Source: Clostridia bacterium (GTDB lineage Bacteria > Bacillota_A > Clostridia > Christensenellales > Aristaeellaceae). Taken from it: a stretch of 5,645 bases of DNA. The stretch covers positions 1 to 5,645 of the forward strand of contig JAFQGN010000179.1 in NCBI GenBank assembly GCA_017398245.1, read 5' to 3'. The notes below the pieces were generated by a model, which worked only from the letters and a program-made list of their open reading frames with translations, was not told the origin of the DNA and made no database searches. The position numbers and the translations under genes were made by a program. This document shows positions 1-5,645 of the stretch, in pieces (position 1 is the stretch's first letter; every line of letters starts with the position of its first letter).

Positions 1-1
1 C

Positions 2-688
2 GCCACCATCGTTGGCGCTGTTGAAGAAGGCCGCCGCATTTACGACAACATCCGCAAGGCCATCCAGTTCCTGCTCGGTTCCAACATGAGCGAGGTCATC
101 GCCATTTTCGTATCCACATTGATGGGCTTCACGATTCTCAAGCCCGTGCACCTGCTGTGGATCAACCTGGTTACCGACTGCTTCCCGGCCCTCGCACTGG
201 GCATGGAAAAGGCAGAGCCCGACATCATGCGCCGCAAGCCGCGCAATGCCAAGGCCGGCATATTCTCCGGCGGCATGGGCTTTGATATCGCCTATCAGGG
301 CCTGATGGTCTCCGTTCTGGTGCTCGTTTCCTACTTCATCGGCCATCGCATCGAATCTGGCGTATGGGAGATCGCTAACAGCATCGACGGCACCACCATG
401 GCCTTCCTGACCATGTCCATGGCCGAGATCTTCCACAGCTTCAACATGCGTTCTCAGCGCGGCAGCATCTTCCGTCTGCCCGGCCAGAACACCTTCCTGC
501 TCATCGCCAGCGTTGCGGCTCTCGTTGCCACCACTCTGGTCTGCGAAGTTCCGTTCCTTGCCGGCGCCTTCGGCTTCACCAGCATCTCTCTGATCGAATA
601 TCTGATCGCTCTGGCCCTCGGCGCGCTGGTCATCCCGATCGTCGAAACCGTGAAGTTCGTGCAGCGCAAGCTTTCCAAAAACAACTAA
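2..688 (+). CDS. P-type Ca2+-transporting ATPase, C-terminal part (5' end outside window)
   Basis: This is the C-terminal membrane domain of a calcium-pumping P2-type ATPase, which uses ATP to move Ca2+ across the cytoplasmic membrane. The reading frame is open from base 2, so the start and the nucleotide-binding and phosphorylation domains lie upstream; 228 residues are visible. The first residues (ATIVGAVEEGRRIYDNIRKA) are the conserved cytoplasmic stretch leading into M5. M5 carries GSNMSE (N28, E31) and M6 carries NLVTD (N55, T58, D59), matching the SERCA Ca2+ ligands N768/E771 and N796/T799/D800. Further hydrophobic segments at about 94-114, 131-147, 164-181 and 196-216 fit M7-M10, with a glutamate in M8 (E142, in MAEIFHSFN) at about the place of SERCA E908. 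It ends in a basic tail (QRKLSKNN) and a TAA stop. A hairpin terminator follows after 15 bases, so it is probably transcribed separately from the kinase gene. Family assignment is firm; Ca2+ over another cation is inferred from the ligand residues. Confidence 0.93.
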   Translation, partial: ATIVGAVEEGRRIYDNIRKAIQFLLGSNMSEVIAIFVSTLMGFTILKPVHLLWINLVTDCFPALALGMEKAEPDIMRRKPRNAKAGIFSGGMGFDIAYQGLMVSVLVLVSYFIGHRIESGVWEIANSIDGTTMAFLTMSMAEIFHSFNMRSQRGSIFRLPGQNTFLLIASVAALVATTLVCEVPFLAGAFGFTSISLIEYLIALALGALVIPIVETVKFVQRKLSKNN

Positions 689-703
689 ACCTTTCACGGT
701 TCG

Positions 704-738
704 GAAAAGCATCCGTGCAGCCCACGGATGCTTTTCTC
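704..738 (+). terminator. Rho-independent terminator of the Ca2+-ATPase gene
   Basis: A perfect 14-bp stem pairs 704-717 with 723-736 around the 5-base loop CAGCC. The 3' arm ends in CTTTTC followed by TC. The stem lies 15 bases after the ATPase stop codon. The 5' arm contains AAAA, giving a T-run on the other strand, so it could also work in reverse, though no minus-strand gene reads into it here. Confidence 0.85.
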
Positions 739-744
739 ATACCC

Positions 745-773
745 GTGCAATGCAAGGCCGCTTGTGCGATACT
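745..773 (+). promoter_or_regulatory. possible promoter of the kdpD-kdpE operon
   Basis: After the ATPase terminator only about 60 bases remain before kdpD. They contain TGCGATACT, an extended -10 (TGn plus GATACT at 768-773, 4 of 6 consensus). The hexamer 17 bases upstream, GTGCAA (745-750), is a poor -35. Transcription would start near 780, just before the ribosome binding site, giving a very short leader. The terminator upstream makes some promoter here likely, but this exact placement is tentative. Confidence 0.3.
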
Positions 774-796
774 AACGCAGAAAGGAGCGGAGCGCG

Positions 797-1858
797 ATGC
801 AAAAACGGAAGCGCTGGGCGCAGGATCTCGCCTATACTCTGTTCATTCTGGCGGCGGTGTTTCTGCTGGTGCTTGGCATGGAGCGCTTTTTCGAAGCCGA
901 CAGGCTGATCCCCATGCTGTTTGTGCTGGGCGTATTTCTGGTCTCTTTGCGCACCGAGGGCTATCTGTGGGGCGTTATCGCCTCGCTGCTGGGCGTTTTG
1001 CTGGTCAATTATGCGTTCATGTTCCCTTACTATGCCTTTGATCTGATCACGCCGCTGAACCTGGCCACGGCCGTCGTCATGCTGGTCGTCGCCATCATGA
1101 CGAGCACGCTTACGACCAAGCTCTCTCTTCAGCAGCAAGCAAAGGCAGAAGCCGAACGCGAACGCATGCGGGCAAATCTGCTGCGCGCGATTTCGCACGA
1201 TCTGCGCACGCCGCTCACGTCCATCTACGGCGCGTGCTCCGTTCTACTGGAGAACCGCAAAACCCTCGCTGAAGAAAAGCAGCTATCTCTGCTGGACGAT
1301 ATCCGCAAGGACGCCGACTGGCTCATCCGCATGGTGGAAAACCTGCTCTCCGTAACGCGCATCGATGAAAAGCGGCTGTACGTGAGCAAGACGCCGACCG
1401 TGCTGGAAGAGCTGATCGATTCGGTTCTGGTCAAGTTCCATAAGCATTATCCCGATCAGCAGGTGGAAGTAAGCATCCCGGACGAATTCGTAAGCATTCC
1501 CATGGACGCTATGCTGATCGAACAGGTGCTGATCAACATTCTGGAAAACGCCGTTGTCCACGCGCGCGGAATGACAAAACTAAAGCTGGAGGTCGAGCAG
1601 TGCGAAGGCAAGGCGCATTTTTGCATCCGCGACGACGGCTGCGGCATCCCCCACAATCGTATGCCGCGCCTGTTCAACGAATATCTGGAGCGCGACGGCG
1701 AAATGAGCGACAGCGCGCGCACAGGAATGGGCATCGGCCTGTTCGTCTGCGCGGCGATCGTCCGCGCCCATGGCGGTACAATCCACGCGCAGAATCTGCC
1801 CGAGGGCGGCGCTGCATTCCGCTTTGTGCTGGATATGGAGGAAAACGATGAGCAATAA
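797..1858 (+). CDS. kdpD: KdpD-like sensor histidine kinase, short form lacking the N-terminal KdpD/Usp domains
   Basis: A membrane sensor kinase of 353 residues that should autophosphorylate on histidine and pass the phosphate to the response regulator downstream. Four hydrophobic segments (about 11-28, 37-51, 55-75 and 87-107) form a DUF4118-type four-helix membrane domain as in KdpD. A charged, probably coiled-coil linker (108-130) leads straight into HisKA, with the H-box AISHDLRTPLTS and phospho-acceptor H134. The HATPase domain shows the N-box NILENA (N247, N251), the G1 box DDGCGI (279-284) and the G2 box TGMGIGL (309-315), so it looks catalytically intact. E. coli KdpD is about 890 residues; the cytoplasmic KdpD and Usp domains and the GAF region are absent here. 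The start is supported by AAAGGAG (781-787), 9 bases before ATG. The 3' end overlaps kdpE by 11 bp. No kdpFABC genes are visible, so its target may be another K+ system or something else. Family firm; K+ sensing inferred. Confidence 0.88.
   Translation: MQKRKRWAQDLAYTLFILAAVFLLVLGMERFFEADRLIPMLFVLGVFLVSLRTEGYLWGVIASLLGVLLVNYAFMFPYYAFDLITPLNLATAVVMLVVAIMTSTLTTKLSLQQQAKAEAERERMRANLLRAISHDLRTPLTSIYGACSVLLENRKTLAEEKQLSLLDDIRKDADWLIRMVENLLSVTRIDEKRLYVSKTPTVLEELIDSVLVKFHKHYPDQQVEVSIPDEFVSIPMDAMLIEQVLINILENAVVHARGMTKLKLEVEQCEGKAHFCIRDDGCGIPHNRMPRLFNEYLERDGEMSDSARTGMGIGLFVCAAIVRAHGGTIHAQNLPEGGAAFRFVLDMEENDEQ
1837..1841 (+). promoter_or_regulatory. ribosome binding site deciding the kdpE start
   Basis: GGAGG lies inside the last codons of kdpD, six bases before the ATG at 1848. 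It selects this start over the in-frame ATG at 1770, which would add 26 residues unlike any receiver domain and lie deep inside kdpD. The arrangement implies translational coupling. Confidence 0.8.
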
Positions 1859-2561
1859 CAACAAATACAGGATCCTAGCCGTGGAAGACGACCGCAGCGT
1901 GAGCAGCATGCTGCGCGCTATGCTCGAAGCGCAGCAATACGAGACCCTAATGGCCGACACCTGCATGCAGGGGCTGATGATGCTCTCCTCCCATGTGCCG
2001 GATCTGGTGCTGCTCGATCTCGGCCTGCCGGACAGAGACGGGCTCGATTTCATCCGCACAGTGCGCAAAAACAACGCCGTGCCCATTCTCGTTCTCTCTG
2101 CACGCACAACGGAAAAGGACAAGGTGACCGCGCTGGATCTGGGCGCGAACGACTATATCTCAAAGCCCTTCAGCGCGGCGGAGCTGCTCGCCCGCATCCG
2201 CGCCGCGCTGCGCTACAGCCGGCCCATGCCGCTTGCGCAGCTTCCGGAAATGCGCTTCGTCCTGCACGATCTCGTCATCGAATTTGACAGCCGTATCGTG
2301 ACCATATCCGGCCAGCAAGTGCACCTTACGCAGACGGAGTTCAATATTCTTGCGCTGCTGGCCGAGCATGCCGGCAAACTGCTGACCTATGCGGCCATGA
2401 ACCAGGCCATCTGGGGCGCGGCCGACCCCAGCGGCAACAAAAAGCTGCAGGTGAACATGGCCAACCTGCGCAAAAAACTCGGCGTAAAGCCCGGCGACAA
2501 CCGCTACATCGTCAATGAACTGGGCGTCGGGTACCGCATGCAGCACAGTGAAATCGATTAA
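1848..2561 (+). CDS. kdpE: KdpE-like response regulator, OmpR/PhoB family
   Basis: A 237-residue cytoplasmic transcription factor, the partner of the kinase encoded immediately upstream. The receiver domain (about 8-122) has the acidic pair D14/D15, phospho-acceptor D57 in LLDLGLPDRDG, the switch residue S84 in VLSART and K106 in SKPF. The stretches DLGLPDRDGLDFIR and LSARTTEKDKVTALDLGAND closely resemble E. coli KdpE as I recall it. The C-terminal winged helix (about 138-232) contains HLTQTEFNILALLAEHAGKL, typical of OmpR-type DNA-binding domains, and ends in the wing GVGYRM. Full length for the family. Its start overlaps the last 11 bases of kdpD, and a strong terminator follows 21 bases after the TAA. 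KdpE normally activates kdpFABC; here that operon is not in view, so the regulon is unknown and may include a Trk/Ktr-type uptake system elsewhere. Confidence 0.9.
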   Translation: MSNNNKYRILAVEDDRSVSSMLRAMLEAQQYETLMADTCMQGLMMLSSHVPDLVLLDLGLPDRDGLDFIRTVRKNNAVPILVLSARTTEKDKVTALDLGANDYISKPFSAAELLARIRAALRYSRPMPLAQLPEMRFVLHDLVIEFDSRIVTISGQQVHLTQTEFNILALLAEHAGKLLTYAAMNQAIWGAADPSGNKKLQVNMANLRKKLGVKPGDNRYIVNELGVGYRMQHSEID

Positions 2562-2582
2562 GCGCTTCTTGCGCAACAGAAT

Positions 2583-2609
2583 AAGCCCCTGCAAAATGCA
2601 GGGGCTTTT
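2583..2609. terminator. shared bidirectional terminator between convergent kdpE and GH2 genes
   Basis: An 11-bp perfect stem pairs 2583-2593 with 2597-2607 around an AAA loop, with a GC-rich core (GCCCCTGCA). On the plus strand it runs into TTTT (2606-2609), ending the kdpD-kdpE transcript 21 bases after the stop. On the minus strand the same hairpin lies 15 bases past the GH2 stop and is followed by the weaker T-rich CTTATTCTG. It is strong for the plus strand and plausible for both. Confidence 0.85.
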
Positions 2610-2621
2610 GGTGTATCCGGG

Positions 2622-5021
2622 TCATTTCACGCAAAGAACGAGCTTTGCCGAGGGGAGGCCGGGCGTGCTCACGCAGATCTCCACTTCACCGGCTTCGCGC
2701 GCAGCGCGGATCACGGCCAGCGCACGGCCACGGAAGGTGAACCGCCTGCCCGTGCCGTAATTCTCCGCCGTGCAGGGGTTGCCGGAACCAAGCCCCAGCA
2801 GCGTTCCTGCGCCGGAGACGCTCACGTTCAGCTCGACGTCAGCATTGTACACGCGCCTGCCTTCGCTGTCGACAAATTCCGCCCACACATAGCCAAGATC
2901 CATGCCATCGGCACCCATCGCCTCTTTTTCGGCAAACAGGCGCACGCCGACCGGCTCGCCGGTCGTCTCGATCCGATCACGGCAATATTCCTCGCCGTTT
3001 TTGTAGCCTACTGCCTCCACAACGCCGGGCTCGTACGGGAAAATGCATTCCGCGCTGAGCCGTACGACCGGGCAGCGGCCCATGCTCTTTCCGTTGCACA
3101 GGAATTCCACTTCGTCCGCATCGGAATACGCGGCTGCGCGAACGGGCTTGCCGATCCATTTCTTATCAAACGTCCACGTGCGCACCACGTCTTCCCAGTG
3201 CCAGCCCGCGCCCCAGAACGGCTTGCCCGTCTCCTCAGGCCTTGTCGTGAACAGGCGCACGCCACTGTCCTTCCCCCACATGAGCTTGCGGTAATAGCTC
3301 TGCGGCCTGCGCTCGCCCGCAAGGTCGTGATCGCCCTGATGACAGGCCAGCCACGGGTACGGGCCCATAAACTCGACCGGGCCGTTCAGATCCCACACAG
3401 GCCTGCCCACGCCCGCCTCGCCCATGTTGTCAAACGCCGTCCAGATATGATCGCCCAGCACGTTGTCGTTGTCCATAACGGCCTGCCAGGTGTCATACGT
3501 TTCCACAGGCTGCGATTCAAAGCCTACCACCGCGCGTTCCGGGTGCACGATGCGGTCGTACCCCATGCGGCGGAAGGAATAATTGTAGCCCACCACATCC
3601 AGTACGGAAGCGGCCTCATGCGCGCCGTCATAGAAGCGGTCCGGATCGCCGGGCTGCAGGTAGCCGGTCGCCTTCTCGGTCAGGTCAAAGCCCATCAGCG
3701 GCGGCTTGAAGCCTCCCTCATCCTTGTCCTTTTTCTTTTCCTCAAAGTGGAACATATTGGCCAGCGCAGCTGTGACCGGGCGGGTCGGATCCCATTTATG
3801 AACGCATTCCGCCTGCATCTTGGCCCAGTGCACGCCGTTGGACTGCCCGAAGAATTCCGGAATCTCGTTGCCGATGGAATACGCCCAAACGCTGGGGTGG
3901 TTTCTGTCGCGCTTGACCATGGCGATGGTATCCCTCTCCCACCAATCCTCAAAATACAGATGATAATCCTGCGAAGGTTTCGCCTGCACCCAACAGTCGA
4001 ACGATTCATCCAGCACCAGCATGCCGAGGCGGTCGGCTGCATCGAGCAGCGCGGTGGAAGGCGGGTTGTGGGCCGAACGTACGGCATTATACCCGGCTTC
4101 CTTCAGAATGCGCAGCTTGCGCTCCTCCGCCGCAGGCATCGCCCTTGCGCCGATGGGGCCGTTATCGTGGTGGATGCAGCCGCCGCGCAGCTTGATCCGC
4201 TCTCCGTTGAGCTTGAACCCTTCCGCACCGGTGATCTCTATGCTGCGAATGCCAAAGGTCGTTTCCGCCTCATCGGTCAGATTTTCGCCGATATACACCT
4301 GCGCCGATGCGGCATACAGCTCGGGCTGTTCGCAGGACCAAAGCCTCGGCTGTTCGACAACGATATCCGCGCACGCTTTTGCACTCTTCCCCGCAGGAAC
4401 GGTCACCTCCGCCTGTGCGCTCGCATCGCCTACTCGGAAGATGACTTTCGCATGCTCCTCATCGCCGGATACGTTCGTCACGTCAGCTTCGATATGCACG
4501 ATAGCTTTTTCAGCAGAGATCTCCGGCGTGGTCACGAACAGATCCCACGGGCGGATCTGCAGCGCTCCGCCGGTCCAGAGGCTCACCTCGCGGAAGATGC
4601 CGCCGCCGCTGTACCAGCGCGTGGAGGGCTGGCGGCACTGAGTATGGATGAGCAAAGTGTTCTCGCCATCCCTGAGCGAGCCGGTCAAATCGCAAAGATA
4701 GCCGGTGTAGCCGTACGGATGATAACCCACCTTGGAATTATTGCAGTACACTTCCGTGAGCATATAGCTGCCGTCCAGATCGAGCAGCACGGTCTGCCCA
4801 GCCCATTCCGGCGCAAACGCAAACTTCTTGGTATAGCGCGCATATCCCTGCGGGAAATACGCGTTCGCCGGGCCTCCGGGGTTTCCCGCCGCGCGGGGCA
4901 TCTCCAGTATGAAATCGTCCGGCAGATCCACCATTTTCGTGTCCACATGGTCGGCAAAAGGCCCCATGGGCGGCTCGCCCAGCATACGCAGCCATTCAAA
5001 GTTCAAGCTCTGTTTCCTCAT
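2622..5021 (-). CDS. glycoside hydrolase family 2 enzyme, beta-galactosidase-like
   Basis: A 799-residue retaining exo-glycosidase that probably releases non-reducing terminal beta-linked galactose, or a related sugar, from oligosaccharides. There is no signal peptide or membrane segment, so it acts in the cytoplasm on imported sugars. Domains: N-terminal jelly roll (about 1-165, with RWYSGGGIFREVSLW), Ig-like domain (about 166-258), and TIM barrel (about 262-585) with GGCIHHDNGPIGA, RSAHNPPS (316-322), the acid/base E386 in SIGNEIPE and the likely nucleophile E502 in VVGFESQP. IWTAFDNMGEAG follows at 526-537. A DUF4982-like domain (about 612-685, FLCNGKSMG) and a C-terminal Ig-like GH2 domain (about 690-795, GLGSGNP) complete it. 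The start ATG overlaps the marR stop (ATGA) and has AAGGAGGT at 5028-5035. A charged insert (EEKKKDKDEGG, 427-437) sits in the barrel. Beta-glucuronidase or another GH2 specificity cannot be excluded. Confidence 0.92.
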   Translation of the reverse strand: MRKQSLNFEWLRMLGEPPMGPFADHVDTKMVDLPDDFILEMPRAAGNPGGPANAYFPQGYARYTKKFAFAPEWAGQTVLLDLDGSYMLTEVYCNNSKVGYHPYGYTGYLCDLTGSLRDGENTLLIHTQCRQPSTRWYSGGGIFREVSLWTGGALQIRPWDLFVTTPEISAEKAIVHIEADVTNVSGDEEHAKVIFRVGDASAQAEVTVPAGKSAKACADIVVEQPRLWSCEQPELYAASAQVYIGENLTDEAETTFGIRSIEITGAEGFKLNGERIKLRGGCIHHDNGPIGARAMPAAEERKLRILKEAGYNAVRSAHNPPSTALLDAADRLGMLVLDESFDCWVQAKPSQDYHLYFEDWWERDTIAMVKRDRNHPSVWAYSIGNEIPEFFGQSNGVHWAKMQAECVHKWDPTRPVTAALANMFHFEEKKKDKDEGGFKPPLMGFDLTEKATGYLQPGDPDRFYDGAHEAASVLDVVGYNYSFRRMGYDRIVHPERAVVGFESQPVETYDTWQAVMDNDNVLGDHIWTAFDNMGEAGVGRPVWDLNGPVEFMGPYPWLACHQGDHDLAGERRPQSYYRKLMWGKDSGVRLFTTRPEETGKPFWGAGWHWEDVVRTWTFDKKWIGKPVRAAAYSDADEVEFLCNGKSMGRCPVVRLSAECIFPYEPGVVEAVGYKNGEEYCRDRIETTGEPVGVRLFAEKEAMGADGMDLGYVWAEFVDSEGRRVYNADVELNVSVSGAGTLLGLGSGNPCTAENYGTGRRFTFRGRALAVIRAAREAGEVEICVSTPGLPSAKLVLCVK

Positions 5022-5461
5022 CCCTGTACCTCCTTCATATTGTCAATATCCTCGATCATTTTCAGCAAGATCCGCTCCAGCGCCTGCTTCTCTTCTTCAT
5101 TCAGCACGGCGGTCAGCCTTCGTTCGCTCTCATCCAATTCTGTGTGTACCTCCTGCCGGCAGGCAATTCCTCTTTGCGTGATGCGGATCCGGTTGCTGCG
5201 CGCATCGCTTTCATCGCGCACTCGCTCGATCATCCCCTTTGCCTCCAGACGGTTCAAAAGCCCCGTAACGGTGGGATTTGTCAGGTACAGATGCTTCTCC
5301 AGCACGCGCTGGTTCGGTTCTGTACCGGCCTGTGAAAGCTCGTACACCGCATTGAGCACATCCAGCTGCGGGCCGGTCAGCCCATAGGCATTGGTAAAAC
5401 TGGCCAGCATGCGCATATTGAGCATGTCCAGCCGCTTGATCAGCCCGCCGATATGCCGCAT
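5018..5461 (-). CDS. MarR-family transcriptional regulator
   Basis: A 147-residue winged-helix regulator of the MarR family, expected to be a dimeric DNA-binding repressor that responds to a small ligand. N-terminal helices (about 2-42) and C-terminal helices (about 100-143) would form the dimer interface. The winged helix spans about 48-97, with recognition helix TNPTVTGLLNRLEAKGMI (61-78) and the wing motif D86-A-R88...T95 (RDESDARSNRIRIT), the family's DxR signature. Full length for the family. The ATG at 5461 has GGAGGT at 5468-5473, six bases upstream. Its last codons carry the ribosome binding site of the GH2 gene and its TGA overlaps that gene's ATG, so the two are translated together. 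A promoter and a candidate operator lie just upstream, suggesting autoregulation that would also govern the hydrolase. The ligand is unknown. The single cysteine, C101, lies just after the wing; no role is shown. Confidence 0.92.
   Translation of the reverse strand: MRHIGGLIKRLDMLNMRMLASFTNAYGLTGPQLDVLNAVYELSQAGTEPNQRVLEKHLYLTNPTVTGLLNRLEAKGMIERVRDESDARSNRIRITQRGIACRQEVHTELDESERRLTAVLNEEEKQALERILLKMIEDIDNMKEVQG
5028..5035 (-). promoter_or_regulatory. ribosome binding site of the GH2 gene within the marR 3' end
   Basis: On the minus strand AAGGAGGT lies within the final marR codons (encoding KEV), six bases before the GH2 ATG. With the 4-base ATGA stop/start overlap it indicates translational coupling and fixes the GH2 start. 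Confidence 0.85.
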
Positions 5462-5491
5462 ACGCCCACCTCCATTTCCTTAGCTGCCTTA

Positions 5492-5520
5492 TATATAGCA
5501 CGCTATGCATTTGTTGTCAA
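5492..5520 (-). promoter_or_regulatory. promoter of the marR-GH2 operon
   Basis: On the minus strand a perfect -35 TTGACA (5515-5520) is followed by exactly 17 bases and a -10 TATATA (5492-5497), preceded by TGC, an extended -10. Transcription would begin near 5485, giving a leader of about 24 bases before the marR ATG with the ribosome binding site inside it. The near-consensus elements predict a strong promoter that would need repression. Confidence 0.82.
5495..5506 (-). promoter_or_regulatory. candidate operator: inverted repeat over the -10 of the marR promoter
   Basis: ATAGC and GCTAT form a 5-bp inverted repeat with a 2-base centre (ATAGCGTGCTAT on the minus strand), covering half of the -10 and the adjacent spacer. 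MarR proteins commonly bind inverted repeats in their own promoters, so this is a reasonable autorepression site. It is short, and binding is inferred. Confidence 0.45.
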
Positions 5521-5526
5521 GCGATC

Positions 5527-5541
5527 GTTCTATTGCTGAAC
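5527..5541 (-). repeat. inverted repeat upstream of the marR -35, possible second regulator site
   Basis: GTTC and GAAC arms flank 7 bases (GTTC-N7-GAAC), six bases upstream of the -35. Four-base arms are easily produced by chance, so the site is only a weak candidate for an additional MarR contact. Confidence 0.2.
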
Positions 5542-5563
5542 TATCTTTCTATCAACCAAAAGC

Positions 5564-5603
5564 AAAAAACTCCCAGCCACCATGCAGAACATAGTGACTG
5601 GGA
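5564..5603 (-). terminator. Rho-independent terminator on the minus strand for the gene beyond the right edge
   Basis: Bases 5590-5603 and 5571-5584 form a 14-bp stem with a 5-base loop. On the minus strand all 14 positions pair, two of them as G-U wobbles (5577/5597 and 5581/5593); on the plus strand those same positions would be C-A mismatches. After the stem the minus strand reads G and then six T (5569-5564). This strand polarity shows it ends a minus-strand transcript entering from the right, insulating the marR promoter. Confidence 0.85.
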
Positions 5604-5625
5604 ATGCAGATATTAAAGCAATATC

Positions 5626-5645
5626 TTACTTGGTAGCCTGCTCAA
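5626..5645 (-). CDS. possible 3' end of an upstream minus-strand gene (last five codons)
   Basis: Reading the minus strand inward from the right edge, one frame gives E-Q-A-T-K followed by TAA (5626-5628), 22 bases before the terminator stem. That stop-to-terminator distance is normal for a protein gene. Too little is visible to name the product. Another frame stays open slightly longer (to a TAA near 5613), so the frame is not certain; a non-coding RNA ending at this terminator is also possible. Confidence 0.4.

Noticed and set aside
689..796. Riboswitch or ion-responsive leader upstream of kdpD
   Set aside because: After the terminator hairpin only about 60 bases remain, with no further stable paired structure seen; this is too short for known K+ or Ca2+ related riboswitches such as ydaO/c-di-AMP.
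737..1198. A 153-codon minus-strand open frame opposite kdpD
   Set aside because: It overlaps the membrane domain of the kinase, its composition is rich in Gln, His and Arg, it starts antisense to the conserved H-box and it shows no known motif.
1770..1847. N-terminal extension of kdpE from an upstream ATG
   Set aside because: The extra 26 residues do not resemble a receiver domain and lie within kdpD. The ATG at 1848 has GGAGG six bases upstream and begins directly before the conserved ILAVEDD.
3198..5387. A 729-codon open frame on the plus strand, antisense to GH2 and marR
   Set aside because: The opposite strand encodes two well-recognised families with catalytic motifs and ribosome binding sites. 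The plus-strand translation is rich in Arg, His and Ala, has no recognisable domain, and is the usual by-product of GC-rich codon bias. No ribosome binding site was evident.
1..5645. Mobile element, CRISPR array, tRNA or prophage signal
   Set aside because: No transposase or integrase motifs, spaced direct repeats, tRNA-like cloverleaf or abrupt change in composition was seen on either strand.

Overview
The window comes from a GC-rich bacterial chromosome (by eye roughly 55-60% G+C). Strong AGGAGG-type ribosome binding sites, short intergenic spacers, a compact KdpD-type kinase and a cytoplasmic glycoside hydrolase 2 enzyme all fit a Firmicute of class Clostridia, probably a gut or rumen Oscillospirales/Christensenellales-like lineage. 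That placement is an inference from gene style and not a marker-based identification.

Layout, left to right. (1) Bases 2-688 (+) hold the C-terminal 228 residues of a P-type Ca2+-ATPase, covering transmembrane helices M5-M10, followed by a perfect 14-bp hairpin terminator. (2) Bases 797-2561 (+) hold a two-gene operon: a short KdpD-like membrane sensor kinase and a KdpE-like response regulator. The genes overlap by 11 bp and the pair ends at a strong hairpin at 2583-2607. (3) Bases 2622-5461 (-) hold a convergent two-gene operon: a MarR-family regulator (promoter-proximal), then a 799-residue GH2 beta-galactosidase-like enzyme, joined by an ATGA stop/start overlap. A near-consensus promoter with an extended -10 and an inverted repeat over the -10 lies directly upstream of marR. 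(4) Bases 5564-5645 (-) hold a terminator whose pairing and T-tract show it works on the minus strand, preceded by what looks like the last five codons and stop of another gene.

Functionally there are two independent themes. The left half concerns cation homeostasis: Ca2+ export, then a two-component system of the K+/turgor-sensing Kdp family, but with no K+ transporter genes in view. The right half is a small sugar-hydrolysis unit whose enzyme is co-transcribed with, and probably controlled by, a MarR-type repressor. The kdpE and GH2 genes converge on one shared terminator. All the protein families are known. The unusual points are the minimal KdpD architecture without kdpFABC beside it, and the tight coupling of a MarR regulator to a GH2 enzyme. 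I see no mobile element, CRISPR array, tRNA or rRNA, and no clear evidence of a wholly new system.
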